From: Vicingus sp036171675
GTDB taxonomy: Bacteria > Bacteroidota > Bacteroidia > Flavobacteriales_E > Vicingaceae
Assembly (NCBI GenBank): GCA_036171675.1
Contig: JAVHRO010000042.1
Location: 1 to 52,128, forward strand
Length of the DNA: 52,128 bases
Direction: 5' to 3'
Made by a program: the position numbers and the translations under genes. Below the pieces are notes generated by a model. The model was not told the origin of the DNA, searched no databases, and saw nothing but the letters and a program-made list of their open reading frames with translations. Shown here one piece after another: positions 24,119-32,135 of this stretch. Position 1 is the first letter of the stretch. Every line of letters begins with the position of its first letter.

Positions 24119-25354
24119 ATGGAAAAGCAACAGGTAAAGTGTTCGTTTTGTGGACGACCAAAAGGTGAGGTTGATGTTATGATTGCTGGTGTTACTGGCC
24201 ATATTTGTAATCATTGTGTTACTCAAGCACAAACTATTGTAAAAGAAGAAGTTTCAGGTAAAGCAACAAAAGAAATATCTTCCCAATTACAATTACTTAA
24301 ACCTACTGAAATAAAAGCTCATCTTGATGAATATGTAATTGGTCAGGACGATGCTAAAAAGGTTCTTTCAGTTGCTGTTTATAATCATTATAAAAGGCTT
24401 ACTCATTCTATTGGTAGGAAAAATGATGATGTTGAAATAGAAAAATCAAATATTTTGTTGGTTGGCGAAACGGGAACAGGTAAAACTCTTTTGGCTAAAA
24501 CCATTGCAAGATTGTTACATGTTCCATTTTGCATTGCTGATGCTACTATATTAACTGAAGCGGGATATGTTGGAGAAGACGTTGAAAGTATATTAACACG
24601 TTTGTTACAATCTGCTGATTATGATGTAGATGCTGCACAACGAGGAATTGTATTTATTGATGAAATTGATAAAATAGCTAGAAAAAGTGATAACGCATCT
24701 ATAACACGAGATGTTTCGGGTGAAGGTGTTCAACAAGCGTTGTTGAAGCTTTTGGAAGGGTCTATAGTTAATGTTCCACCGCAAGGAGGCAGGAAACATC
24801 CTGAACAAAAATTAATTGCGATTGAAACCAAAAACATTCTTTTTATTTGTGGTGGTGCATTTGATGGAATTACTAGAAAAATTGCCAATAGACTGCAAAC
24901 ACAAGTTATTGGTTACAGAACCTCAGAACGCGAAGATTACGATGAGGAAAATCTATTACAATACATTTCACCACAAGACGTAAAAGCATTTGGATTAATC
25001 CCTGAATTGATAGGAAGACTTCCAATTTTATCCTATTTGAACCCCTTAGATAAAAATACTTTACGAAGAATTTTAACTGAGCCAAAAAATTCGATAATTA
25101 AGCAATACTTGCAATTGTTCGAAATGGACGAAATTAAATTATCGTTTGACAAACATGTATTTGATTTTATTGTAGACAAAGCCATGGAATATAAACTCGG
25201 TGCTAGAGGATTACGTTCTATTTGTGAAGCAATTATGCTCGATGCAATGTATGAAATGCCTTCTGACAAATCGTGTAAAGAATTTAAAGTTTCATTAGAT
25301 TTTGCCCAAGAAAAATTTAAACATGCAAAACTGTCAAGTTTAAAAGTTGCTTAG
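24119..25354 (+). CDS. clpX: ATP-dependent Clp protease ATP-binding subunit ClpX
   Basis: ClpX is the hexameric unfoldase that feeds tagged proteins to ClpP. The 411-residue protein has the zinc finger (Cys8, Cys11, Cys30, Cys33), Walker A GETGTGKT (116-123), pore loop GYVG (149-152), Walker B with FIDEID (~179-184) and an IGY loop at 264-266 in place of the IGF loop that docks on ClpP. clpP is not adjacent. Its last codons overlap the convergent kinase gene by 4 bases, with both stops in TTAG and no terminator between. Confidence 0.98.
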   Translation: MEKQQVKCSFCGRPKGEVDVMIAGVTGHICNHCVTQAQTIVKEEVSGKATKEISSQLQLLKPTEIKAHLDEYVIGQDDAKKVLSVAVYNHYKRLTHSIGRKNDDVEIEKSNILLVGETGTGKTLLAKTIARLLHVPFCIADATILTEAGYVGEDVESILTRLLQSADYDVDAAQRGIVFIDEIDKIARKSDNASITRDVSGEGVQQALLKLLEGSIVNVPPQGGRKHPEQKLIAIETKNILFICGGAFDGITRKIANRLQTQVIGYRTSEREDYDEENLLQYISPQDVKAFGLIPELIGRLPILSYLNPLDKNTLRRILTEPKNSIIKQYLQLFEMDEIKLSFDKHVFDFIVDKAMEYKLGARGLRSICEAIMLDAMYEMPSDKSCKEFKVSLDFAQEKFKHAKLSSLKVA

Positions 25355-28353
25355 TCGATTTTGTTGTTGGAGTTTAAATTTATTGTGATAGAAACCTCTG
25401 TACCAGCAATTTTTTTGTCATCACCATAAATCTGATAAGGGCCTTTTACAAAACAGGTTTTAGAAGTAATTTTATTAATAAGATTAATTCTTCCTTTGGT
25501 TAATTCCATTCCTTTCGAAACATGCAATTGTTTTTTGTCTAGTTTCTCTTTTAAGCTTTGTTCTATCCCAATACCATTATCTCTAATATTGAAAACAATT
25601 TTTTCGTCATTTTTTTTTATAGACAGTATTATTAATCCGTGGTGTTCTGATGGTAAAATTCCATGCCAAATTGAGTTTTCAATGTACGGTTGTAAAAGCA
25701 TTGAAGGTATTTTTATTGAATTATTTTTTATGCCATTATCACAATTAATTTCAAAATCAAATTTGTCTTGAAAACGCATTTGTTCTAGCTTAAGATAAAG
25801 TTCTATACGTTCAATTTCTTCGTCAATTTCAATTTCGTTTTCAAGCGAACTATCTAAATTTTTACGAACTAATTTTGCGAAATTAGTCAAGTACTTATTT
25901 GCCGAAATTTTGTCTTGTCGATTTATGTAGTATTGAATTGAGTTTAACGCATTAAAAATAAAGTGTCTATTTAAACTAGCATTTAATGCTTGTTGCTCTA
26001 ACGATAGCATTTTTGCTTGATCAACGATTAGTTGAGTGGCTTGTTTTCTGTTTAGTCTTTTAATTCTCAATTCAATAATAAACCAAGTTAGACCAATTAA
26101 TCCAAGCAAAATAAGTAGATAAAACCACCAAGTAAACCAAAATGGGGGTTTTATGGTGATGTTGAATTGAACTGGATTTGTCCAATTAACCAAATCAACT
26201 GATCCTACTAATAAAAATGTATATTCACCAAATGGAATATTTGAATAGGTAACAAAATTAGCTCTAGTTATGGGTTGCCAATCTTCGTCGAAACCGTCTA
26301 ATTTAAACTTAAATCGTACTTTGTCGGGATTTTTATGAAATATTCCATCAAAATCGAAGGTAAGGTGATTTTTGTTATAAGGCAATACTAGATTTTTTGG
26401 TAGATTGTTTTCATCAAATGCGTTGGCATATTGATTCCAATTTTGAGTTTCAAAAAATAATCTGATTTGTTTTAAATTCACTTGAGGTACTAAAACCACA
26501 TTTTTTTCTATCTCCAGAGAATGTTTGGTGAGCCCAGAATTTGTTCCAAACCAAAGGTTGTTTTTATGGTCAATAAACGACGCGTTTTGATTGCATTCTA
26601 AACTCTTTAACCCATCTAAATTTGAATATCTTATAAATGAAGATATTGCAAATTGTTTTTTTGTTAAATCCTTAAGTTCGTACAAACCATTATTCGTTCC
26701 AATCCATAGTGAGTTAAAAGCATCTATCGTTAAAAAATTAATGTTGTTAGATGAATAATCATCAGCAATTGTTACAGGTATAAACTTGTCGTTTTTTAAA
26801 TAGGCTAATCCATTTTTTGTACCGACCCATAAGGTGTTGGATTTCTGGTCTTTCACCAAACACATTACGCTATTATCAGGCAATCCATTTTCTATTCTAA
26901 AAAATCTGCACTTTTGGTTTATTGGATTAAATTTAACCAATCCTTCGGATGAACACAACCAAATGGATGAGGTGTTTTCGATTAAAATTGTTCTAATGTT
27001 AGGAGGCAATTTTAAATCTTCGCTAAAATTGAAAATACTATCTTGGTTAAGATATAGAACGGACAAGCCTTCTTTTGATCCAATCCAAATATTTTTGTTT
27101 TGATCTTGCGCTAAGGCATAAATTTTATTTGCATTTAATCCATGCTTTGCGTTGTACGAAATTATTTTTTTTCCATTAAATAATGATATTCCTGTTGAGG
27201 TACCAAACCAAACATTATTGTCAGTGTCAACAAAACTGTACCATACCGTATTATTACCAAGCCCATCGTCCTCGGTGTAATAGGTATACCTGTTGTCCTC
27301 AAATTTACATACTCCATTACCATACGACGAAAACCATAATGCTCCATTTCGGTCCTCAGTAATTGACATGATGGTGTTACTTATTATACTGTCAGATTGT
27401 GTGTAACTAATAAATTTTTCATTGGTGAATTTAATTAATCCACCACCGTCAGACCCCATAAATAGGGTGCCTTCATTATCTTCTATAATACATTTAATAT
27501 TAGGGGTTTTTAAACCATCTTTTAAAGTGAAGTTTCGATATTTTTTATTTAATATTTTGGTTATTCCTGATTTGGAAGTGAACCAAAATGACCCATCTTT
27601 TTTGGCAATAAACGAGCGTATACTGTTACTAATTAATCCCTTAGATTGTTCAGTAATATTAACGTTAGTATCTGCATTTATTTTTATTATTCCATTACCA
27701 AATGTTGAACACCAAACGGTTCCATTATTTTCAAGATAAACTTGTGAGGCATTTATTTCAGGTATGGTATCCTTAATGTGATTGGTTGAATCGAAAACAA
27801 AAATTCCTTTTTTTGTAGAGAGCCATTTATTTCCTTTTTTGTCGCAAAAAATATGTCTTACATAGTTCGACTCTGAATCTAATATTCGCGAAACATTGTA
27901 ATAGGAAAATTTATTATTTGAATATTTAACAAATCCTCCACCATCTGTTGCAAGCCACATATTACCCTGGTTATCTTGGGTAATTGATATTACAAAGAAA
28001 GTGCTTAATTTAGGTTTAAAGGTTAAATTATTAAACTTTTTCCCGTCATAAATAGAAACTCCTCCAAGTGATCCAAACCAAATGTGATTTGATTTGGTGC
28101 AAAAAATTGAATTTACCTGATTATTAATTAAACCATCTTTAGTAGAAAAATTTTTAAAAGAAGTTCCATCAAATTTAGAAACCCCTCCTAAAGTTCCTAT
28201 CCAAATATAACCTTTGTTATCTTGAACTAGTGCATTTATTTGAGATTGAACCAATCCGTGTTCAACCGAATAATTAATAAAATTATACTGTTGTGCAAAA
28301 ATTTTAAAAAAAACAACAATAAATGCTATTGATAAGAGGGTTTTCTTTAACAT
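25351..28353 (-). CDS. Propeller-type sensor histidine kinase (LytS/His_kinase family)
   Basis: Membrane sensor of 1,000 residues. Signal peptide MLKKTLLSIAFIVVFFKIFAQ. Then about a dozen Reg_prop blades (repeated xxWIGTxGGVSxF pattern) to ~630, a Y_Y_Y immunoglobulin-like domain to ~735, one membrane helix at ~741-762, and the kinase core with His797 (RHFIFNALNS), N-box with Asn893 (PYIENSIWHG) and G-box DNGIG (925-929). The kinase belongs to the group that pairs with LytTR regulators. It abuts the upstream regulator gene with no spare base. The ligand of the two-propeller ectodomain is unknown; related proteins sense glycans, but that is not shown here. Confidence 0.93.
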   Translation of the reverse strand: MLKKTLLSIAFIVVFFKIFAQQYNFINYSVEHGLVQSQINALVQDNKGYIWIGTLGGVSKFDGTSFKNFSTKDGLINNQVNSIFCTKSNHIWFGSLGGVSIYDGKKFNNLTFKPKLSTFFVISITQDNQGNMWLATDGGGFVKYSNNKFSYYNVSRILDSESNYVRHIFCDKKGNKWLSTKKGIFVFDSTNHIKDTIPEINASQVYLENNGTVWCSTFGNGIIKINADTNVNITEQSKGLISNSIRSFIAKKDGSFWFTSKSGITKILNKKYRNFTLKDGLKTPNIKCIIEDNEGTLFMGSDGGGLIKFTNEKFISYTQSDSIISNTIMSITEDRNGALWFSSYGNGVCKFEDNRYTYYTEDDGLGNNTVWYSFVDTDNNVWFGTSTGISLFNGKKIISYNAKHGLNANKIYALAQDQNKNIWIGSKEGLSVLYLNQDSIFNFSEDLKLPPNIRTILIENTSSIWLCSSEGLVKFNPINQKCRFFRIENGLPDNSVMCLVKDQKSNTLWVGTKNGLAYLKNDKFIPVTIADDYSSNNINFLTIDAFNSLWIGTNNGLYELKDLTKKQFAISSFIRYSNLDGLKSLECNQNASFIDHKNNLWFGTNSGLTKHSLEIEKNVVLVPQVNLKQIRLFFETQNWNQYANAFDENNLPKNLVLPYNKNHLTFDFDGIFHKNPDKVRFKFKLDGFDEDWQPITRANFVTYSNIPFGEYTFLLVGSVDLVNWTNPVQFNITIKPPFWFTWWFYLLILLGLIGLTWFIIELRIKRLNRKQATQLIVDQAKMLSLEQQALNASLNRHFIFNALNSIQYYINRQDKISANKYLTNFAKLVRKNLDSSLENEIEIDEEIERIELYLKLEQMRFQDKFDFEINCDNGIKNNSIKIPSMLLQPYIENSIWHGILPSEHHGLIILSIKKNDEKIVFNIRDNGIGIEQSLKEKLDKKQLHVSKGMELTKGRINLINKITSKTCFVKGPYQIYGDDKKIAGTEVSITINLNSNNKID

Positions 28354-29106
28354 TTAGAATGTTCTAATTGCGTTGACAAATTCGGTTAATTTTCTTCTAG
28401 AAATTGGAATTGTCGTTCCATTGTCCATAATGGCAATATTACCATCTTGTCTGCTAAATTCTTTTAAATGATGTTTAGTATTAATAATATGTGATTTGTG
28501 AACTCTGAAAAACACATTTTTGTTTAATACTTTTTCATATCGAGCAATAGACATGCTGCTCACACATTTTTTTCCGTCAGATAAAAATATTTTTGTGTAG
28601 TTTTCGTCGGCTTCTAAACGAACAATTTCTGAGGTTTTAATAATCTCATAACCCTTTAGTGTTGGAATAGCAATTGTTCCAGATGAAATATCGTGTTGAA
28701 AGAAATCGACCAATTGTTTAATATCGGTCACCTCATTTTTAACTGGCAAATCTATTTTTATTTTAGCTACCGCAGCGATTAACTCATCAATATCTATTGG
28801 CTTTTCCAAATAGTCAAGAGCACCTGATTTAAGGGCTTTTAGCGCAAATTGGTTATGTGCGGTAATAAAAATTACAGAGAAATTTTTATCCTCGATGGAG
28901 TCTAATAGTTCAAAACCATCTTCGTTTGGCATGTTAATGTCTAGAAATAACAAGTTGGGTTGATGAATTTGGATTAATTCTCTTGCTTCAGCCGCTGATT
29001 TAGCTTCGGCAACGATGTCTACTTCAGAACAATACTCTTCTAGCATCATTCTTAAATTGCTACGAGCATTTTGCTCGTCATCAATAATTATTGCAGAGAT
29101 GTTCAT
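28354..29106 (-). CDS. LytTR-family response regulator, partner of the adjacent kinase
   Basis: The 250-residue regulator has a receiver domain (acidic pair Asp9/Asp10, phosphoacceptor Asp56, Thr82, Lys102) and a C-terminal LytTR DNA-binding domain (~145-250, FFRVHKSHIINTKHHLKEF, IPISRRKLTEF). Its stop is followed immediately by the kinase ATG, so the pair is surely co-expressed. A pair of 21-bp-period direct repeats in the 137-nt gap upstream is a plausible LytTR site for autoregulation. Confidence 0.95.
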   Translation of the reverse strand: MNISAIIIDDEQNARSNLRMMLEEYCSEVDIVAEAKSAAEARELIQIHQPNLLFLDINMPNEDGFELLDSIEDKNFSVIFITAHNQFALKALKSGALDYLEKPIDIDELIAAVAKIKIDLPVKNEVTDIKQLVDFFQHDISSGTIAIPTLKGYEIIKTSEIVRLEADENYTKIFLSDGKKCVSSMSIARYEKVLNKNVFFRVHKSHIINTKHHLKEFSRQDGNIAIMDNGTTIPISRRKLTEFVNAIRTF

Positions 29107-29183
29107 GGTTTTTAGTTTTAGTTAGTGAAACTAATTTAGGATTTAATAATCACTTAAAATACAGTAAATAGGGTGGTGTACTT

Positions 29184-29223
29184 TTTGTTTATTAATCGGT
29201 ATAGTTTGTTTATCAAACGGTAT
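29184..29223 (-). promoter_or_regulatory. Two 21-bp-period direct repeats, candidate LytTR operator
   Basis: On the plus strand TTTGTTTAT-N4-CGGTAT occurs at 29184-29202 and 29205-29223; 15 of 19 positions are constant and the N4 differs (TAAT, CAAA). The 21-base phase puts both on the same DNA face, as in known LytTR targets. It lies 78-117 bases upstream of the regulator ATG at 29106. The rest of the 137-nt gap holds no clear TAnnTTTG box. Confidence 0.55.
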
Positions 29224-29243
29224 TATTAAGGCAGATAGGAATG

Positions 29244-30032
29244 TTAAATCGATTTTATTTTTTGTAGAAAATCAGAAACTCTTGCACGAGCTACGGGTAG
29301 TAAGGTGTTGTTTTTTAGTTTAGCAAAAAAACCATCGGAGTGAATGTAGTCGGTTAGAAAGTTTAAATTAATAAGGTATTTTTTATGAATCCTAAAGAAA
29401 TTACCCGTATTTAATATTTCTTCATATATTTTTAAGGTTCTAGTGTCGAAATAATGAGAGCCATCACTAAAAAATACTTTGGAACAATTACCCTCACCTT
29501 CAATATATACAATGGTGTTTTCTTCTATCACTTTTATGCCTTTTAGATGTGATATGGTTATTTTATTGGTATTGTGTTGATGAATGTTTTTAGAGAAATT
29601 TTCAATAGATTCGTGATAGGTTTGTAAATTATTTTTATCGGTAACAAACATGTTTTTATATTGGAGTAATTTTTCTACTGCAATTTTTAAATCCTCGATA
29701 TCAACTGGCTTTAGAATATAATGAATGGCATTTGCGTGAAATGCCTTAACGGCATATTCTTTAAATGCAGTTACAAATACGATTTGAAAGTTAGAGGTGC
29801 TTACATCGTTTAAGAGTTCTAATCCCTCTTCATTACTAGGCATTCGAATATCGAGAAAAATGGCTTCTGGTTTTTTATCTTGAATAAGTTTTCTGGCTTG
29901 ATCAACATTTTCAGCCGTACCAATAATTTCAATTTCAGGACAAAAATCTTCGATTAGCATTCGTAAATTTTCACGAGCCATCATCTCATCATCTACTATT
30001 ATTGAGGTTATCTTTTTCACGCTCCAAACCAT
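29244..30032 (-). CDS. Second LytTR-family response regulator
   Basis: Receiver domain (from the ATG: Asp14/Asp15, phosphoacceptor Asp61, Thr88, Lys108) and LytTR domain (~155-262, FFRIHKKYLINLNFLTDYI). It is a clear paralog of the regulator downstream (ARxNLRMLIE, IFLDIRMP, KPVDI). Two starts are possible: ATG at 30032, or GTG at 30020, whose bases overlap the TGA stop of the lipoprotein gene (GTGA) and would give the canonical VKKITSIIVDDE start. The ATG version adds MVWS and overlaps the lipoprotein by 16 nt. No second kinase is present. Confidence 0.93.
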   Translation of the reverse strand: MVWSVKKITSIIVDDEMMARENLRMLIEDFCPEIEIIGTAENVDQARKLIQDKKPEAIFLDIRMPSNEEGLELLNDVSTSNFQIVFVTAFKEYAVKAFHANAIHYILKPVDIEDLKIAVEKLLQYKNMFVTDKNNLQTYHESIENFSKNIHQHNTNKITISHLKGIKVIEENTIVYIEGEGNCSKVFFSDGSHYFDTRTLKIYEEILNTGNFFRIHKKYLINLNFLTDYIHSDGFFAKLKNNTLLPVARARVSDFLQKIKSI

Positions 30033-30304
30033 CTTAAAACAAAAAACTTCTTTTTTGGTTGTCCACCATTCTTCGATTTTTTTGCCGATTGTTTCATTCT
30101 TTTGCGAGTTTCTTTAGTTTGAATGTTCAGGTGTCTTTTTTTGCCTCGCTCAATACCTTTTTTCTCTGATTTCTTTTTTTCTATCTCTTGTTTTTCTAAC
30201 ACTTTTTTCTGCTTGTCAACTGCTTTTTCTGGATTTTGTTTACATGAAGAAAAACTAATGGTAATAAATATTAAACTGTAAAGGAGGTATTTTGAACGAT
30301 TCAT
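30017..30304 (-). CDS. Small lysine-rich lipoprotein of unknown function
   Basis: The 95-residue product has a lipobox ending FSSC (Cys20), so it is probably lipidated. The mature part is dominated by Lys, Glu, Arg and Gln in a probably helical or disordered stretch (KKKSEKKGIERGKKRH, TKETRKRMKQSAKKSK), with an aromatic KKKFFVLRWFGA end. It overlaps the second regulator, which links its translation to that gene. No family is recognised. Confidence 0.7.
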   Translation of the reverse strand: MNRSKYLLYSLIFITISFSSCKQNPEKAVDKQKKVLEKQEIEKKKSEKKGIERGKKRHLNIQTKETRKRMKQSAKKSKNGGQPKKKFFVLRWFGA

Positions 30305-30347
30305 TAGCTAACCCAAATTTTGTTGAGCCGAATTTACTAATTTTACC

Positions 30348-30770
30348 ATGATGAATAAATTATTTGCCATATTAACTATTATTTTTTTCCTTGTTATTTC
30401 TTGCAAAAAGGAAGATGCCTCTACCATTCCTTTGGTAACTGTAAATCTTTCGTTGAGCTTAAATAATCCTGAATTTATTAATTTACAAGTTGATAATGGA
30501 TGGACTTATGTCTCTGGAGGCTCTCGTGGTATTATAGTATATAGAAATTCTACAAACGATTTTAAGGCATTTGATAGACATTGCCCTTATAATCCTTCGA
30601 GTAGTTGTGGATTAGTTTCCGTTGATGTAACTAATTTGGTAGGAATAGATGATTGTTGCGGTTCTAGATTTTTATTAAGCTCAGGACAAGTTACGCAAGG
30701 ACCAGCTTCTCGTCCACTTAAGGAGTATAGGACTTCGTTTGATGGAAGCACTTTGCAAATTTATAATTAG
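30348..30770 (+). CDS. Rieske-like lipoprotein with altered cluster ligands
   Basis: The 140-residue protein has a lipobox at Cys19 (FLVISCK) and a Rieske-like C-terminal half: AFDRHCPYNPSSSCG, then DDCCGSRFLLSSGQVTQGPASRPLKEY. In true Rieske proteins the ligands are CxH and CxxH; here they align with Cys79-x-Tyr81 and Asp101-x-x-Cys104, with extra Cys87 and Cys103. A normal [2Fe-2S] Rieske cluster is therefore unlikely, though the fold and GPA-PL-Y signature remain. Such degenerate proteins occur in other Bacteroidota as hypotheticals. It is divergent from the lipoprotein-regulator genes with a 43-nt gap. Confidence 0.75.
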   Translation: MMNKLFAILTIIFFLVISCKKEDASTIPLVTVNLSLSLNNPEFINLQVDNGWTYVSGGSRGIIVYRNSTNDFKAFDRHCPYNPSSSCGLVSVDVTNLVGIDDCCGSRFLLSSGQVTQGPASRPLKEYRTSFDGSTLQIYN

Positions 30771-30780
30771 TAGTTTGGCA

Positions 30781-31143
30781 TTACTTATACATTTCTCGTA
30801 TCAATACTTTTTGTAATTCCCTTTTTATAATGAGGTCTGTGATTGCTTCGTCGGTATCGACATGAGGATTCTCTTTAATCTTTCGATTCAAGAAGTCTTG
30901 GTCAATATCAATCCGGTATAGCAACGACAATAATTTGCCATAATCTTCATTTAAAAGCTCATCAATATGAGGTAATATTTGATTAAATAACTCTTGGTAT
31001 GGACTTATTTCTTTTCCAGTAAAAGTTACGGATAAACTGAACCAATTAAAATCTTTGACCAATTGAGCTACAACTTTATCAATTAAATCTTGCTGATTAT
31101 AATAGGGGGTTAATTCGCTTAATGAAGGAATGGGTTTATCCAT
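30781..31143 (-). CDS. Conserved hypothetical protein, 120 residues
   Basis: No signal peptide or membrane segment. The chain has an acidic, mostly helical character (PHIDELLNEDYGKLLSLLYRI, DTDEAITDLIIKREL) and no motif I recognise. It is 17 nt downstream of the prenyl synthase on the same strand and likely in its operon. It ends 10 nt from the convergent Rieske-like gene without a terminator. The gene is probably real, given its coherent protein character and its fit between its neighbours. Confidence 0.65.
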   Translation of the reverse strand: MDKPIPSLSELTPYYNQQDLIDKVVAQLVKDFNWFSLSVTFTGKEISPYQELFNQILPHIDELLNEDYGKLLSLLYRIDIDQDFLNRKIKENPHVDTDEAITDLIIKRELQKVLIREMYK

Positions 31144-31160
31144 GTTGAAATGTAAAAAAA

Positions 31161-32135
31161 TTAACTTTCTCTATTCATTAAAGCTTTGGCAAAATTTTCG
31201 AATATTTGTTTTTTTTCTTGAGGCACTTCTATAGAATCGAGATGAGTTAGTGCTGTATTATAGAATAAATCCATTTCGTTTAACACAATTTGTTTTATTT
31301 TTAGGGCATTAAAGATTTTCGTTACACGTTTTATTTTGGAAGTAGCATCTATGGTTTTTGAAGTTAAACAATAGTCAAGTTCATTTTTTAGTTCATTTTT
31401 TGCTAATTCTTTGGCTTTAAGTAATAAATAGGTTTTTTTATTTGCAATAATATCTCCCCCAATTTGCTTTCCAAATTTTTCAGGGTCGCCATATAAATCT
31501 AGCATGTCATCCATTAATTGAAAAGCAATACCAAGGTTTTTCCCAAACTCATAGATATGATTTGCATCTGCTGGATTGGCGTTCGCTAAGATAGCTCCCA
31601 TTTTTAAACTTGCGCCTAAGAGTACAGCAGTTTTGAGTTCAATCATGTTGAGATAATCATCGATTGAAACGTTCTCCAAACGTTCAAAATTCATATCAAA
31701 TTGTTGTCCTTCACAAACTTCTATTGCAGTTTTATTAAAAAGTTCAAAAATTTCAGGTAAATAATTTGGGTTTGATTTAGCCAAAAATTGAAAGGCATTA
31801 ACTAACATTACGTCACCAGATAATATCGCAATATTTGAATTCCATTTTTTGTAAACCGTTGGTTTGTTTCTTCTTAGTGGAGCATTGTCCATAATGTCGT
31901 CATGAACTAGAGTGAAATTATGAAAAATTTCGATAGCCAAAGCAGCATTAATTGCATCTTCAGATTTTCCTTCAAACAAATCGTTTGCTAACAGAAGTAA
32001 AGCTGGACGCAGCCTTTTTCCTCCTAAATCTAATGAGTATTTAATGGGCTGATACAGCTCATGGGGTGGGTTGTTGTAATTAATTTTGGCTAATTCGTGA
32101 TTGATTAGCTCAGTGTATAGTCCAATTTTTTGCAT
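31161..32135 (-). CDS. Polyprenyl (probably short-chain) diphosphate synthase
   Basis: Trans-prenyltransferase that condenses isopentenyl diphosphate with allylic diphosphate. The 324-residue protein has both Asp-rich motifs, DDIMD (79-83) and DDMLD (209-213), plus GGKRLRP (38-44). Phe74 sits five residues before the first motif; an aromatic there usually limits the product to about C15-C20, so a farnesyl/geranylgeranyl-type product is more likely than a long quinone tail, but this is inference. Its ATG abuts the upstream epimerase stop with no gap. Confidence 0.9.
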   Translation of the reverse strand: MQKIGLYTELINHELAKINYNNPPHELYQPIKYSLDLGGKRLRPALLLLANDLFEGKSEDAINAALAIEIFHNFTLVHDDIMDNAPLRRNKPTVYKKWNSNIAILSGDVMLVNAFQFLAKSNPNYLPEIFELFNKTAIEVCEGQQFDMNFERLENVSIDDYLNMIELKTAVLLGASLKMGAILANANPADANHIYEFGKNLGIAFQLMDDMLDLYGDPEKFGKQIGGDIIANKKTYLLLKAKELAKNELKNELDYCLTSKTIDATSKIKRVTKIFNALKIKQIVLNEMDLFYNTALTHLDSIEVPQEKKQIFENFAKALMNRES

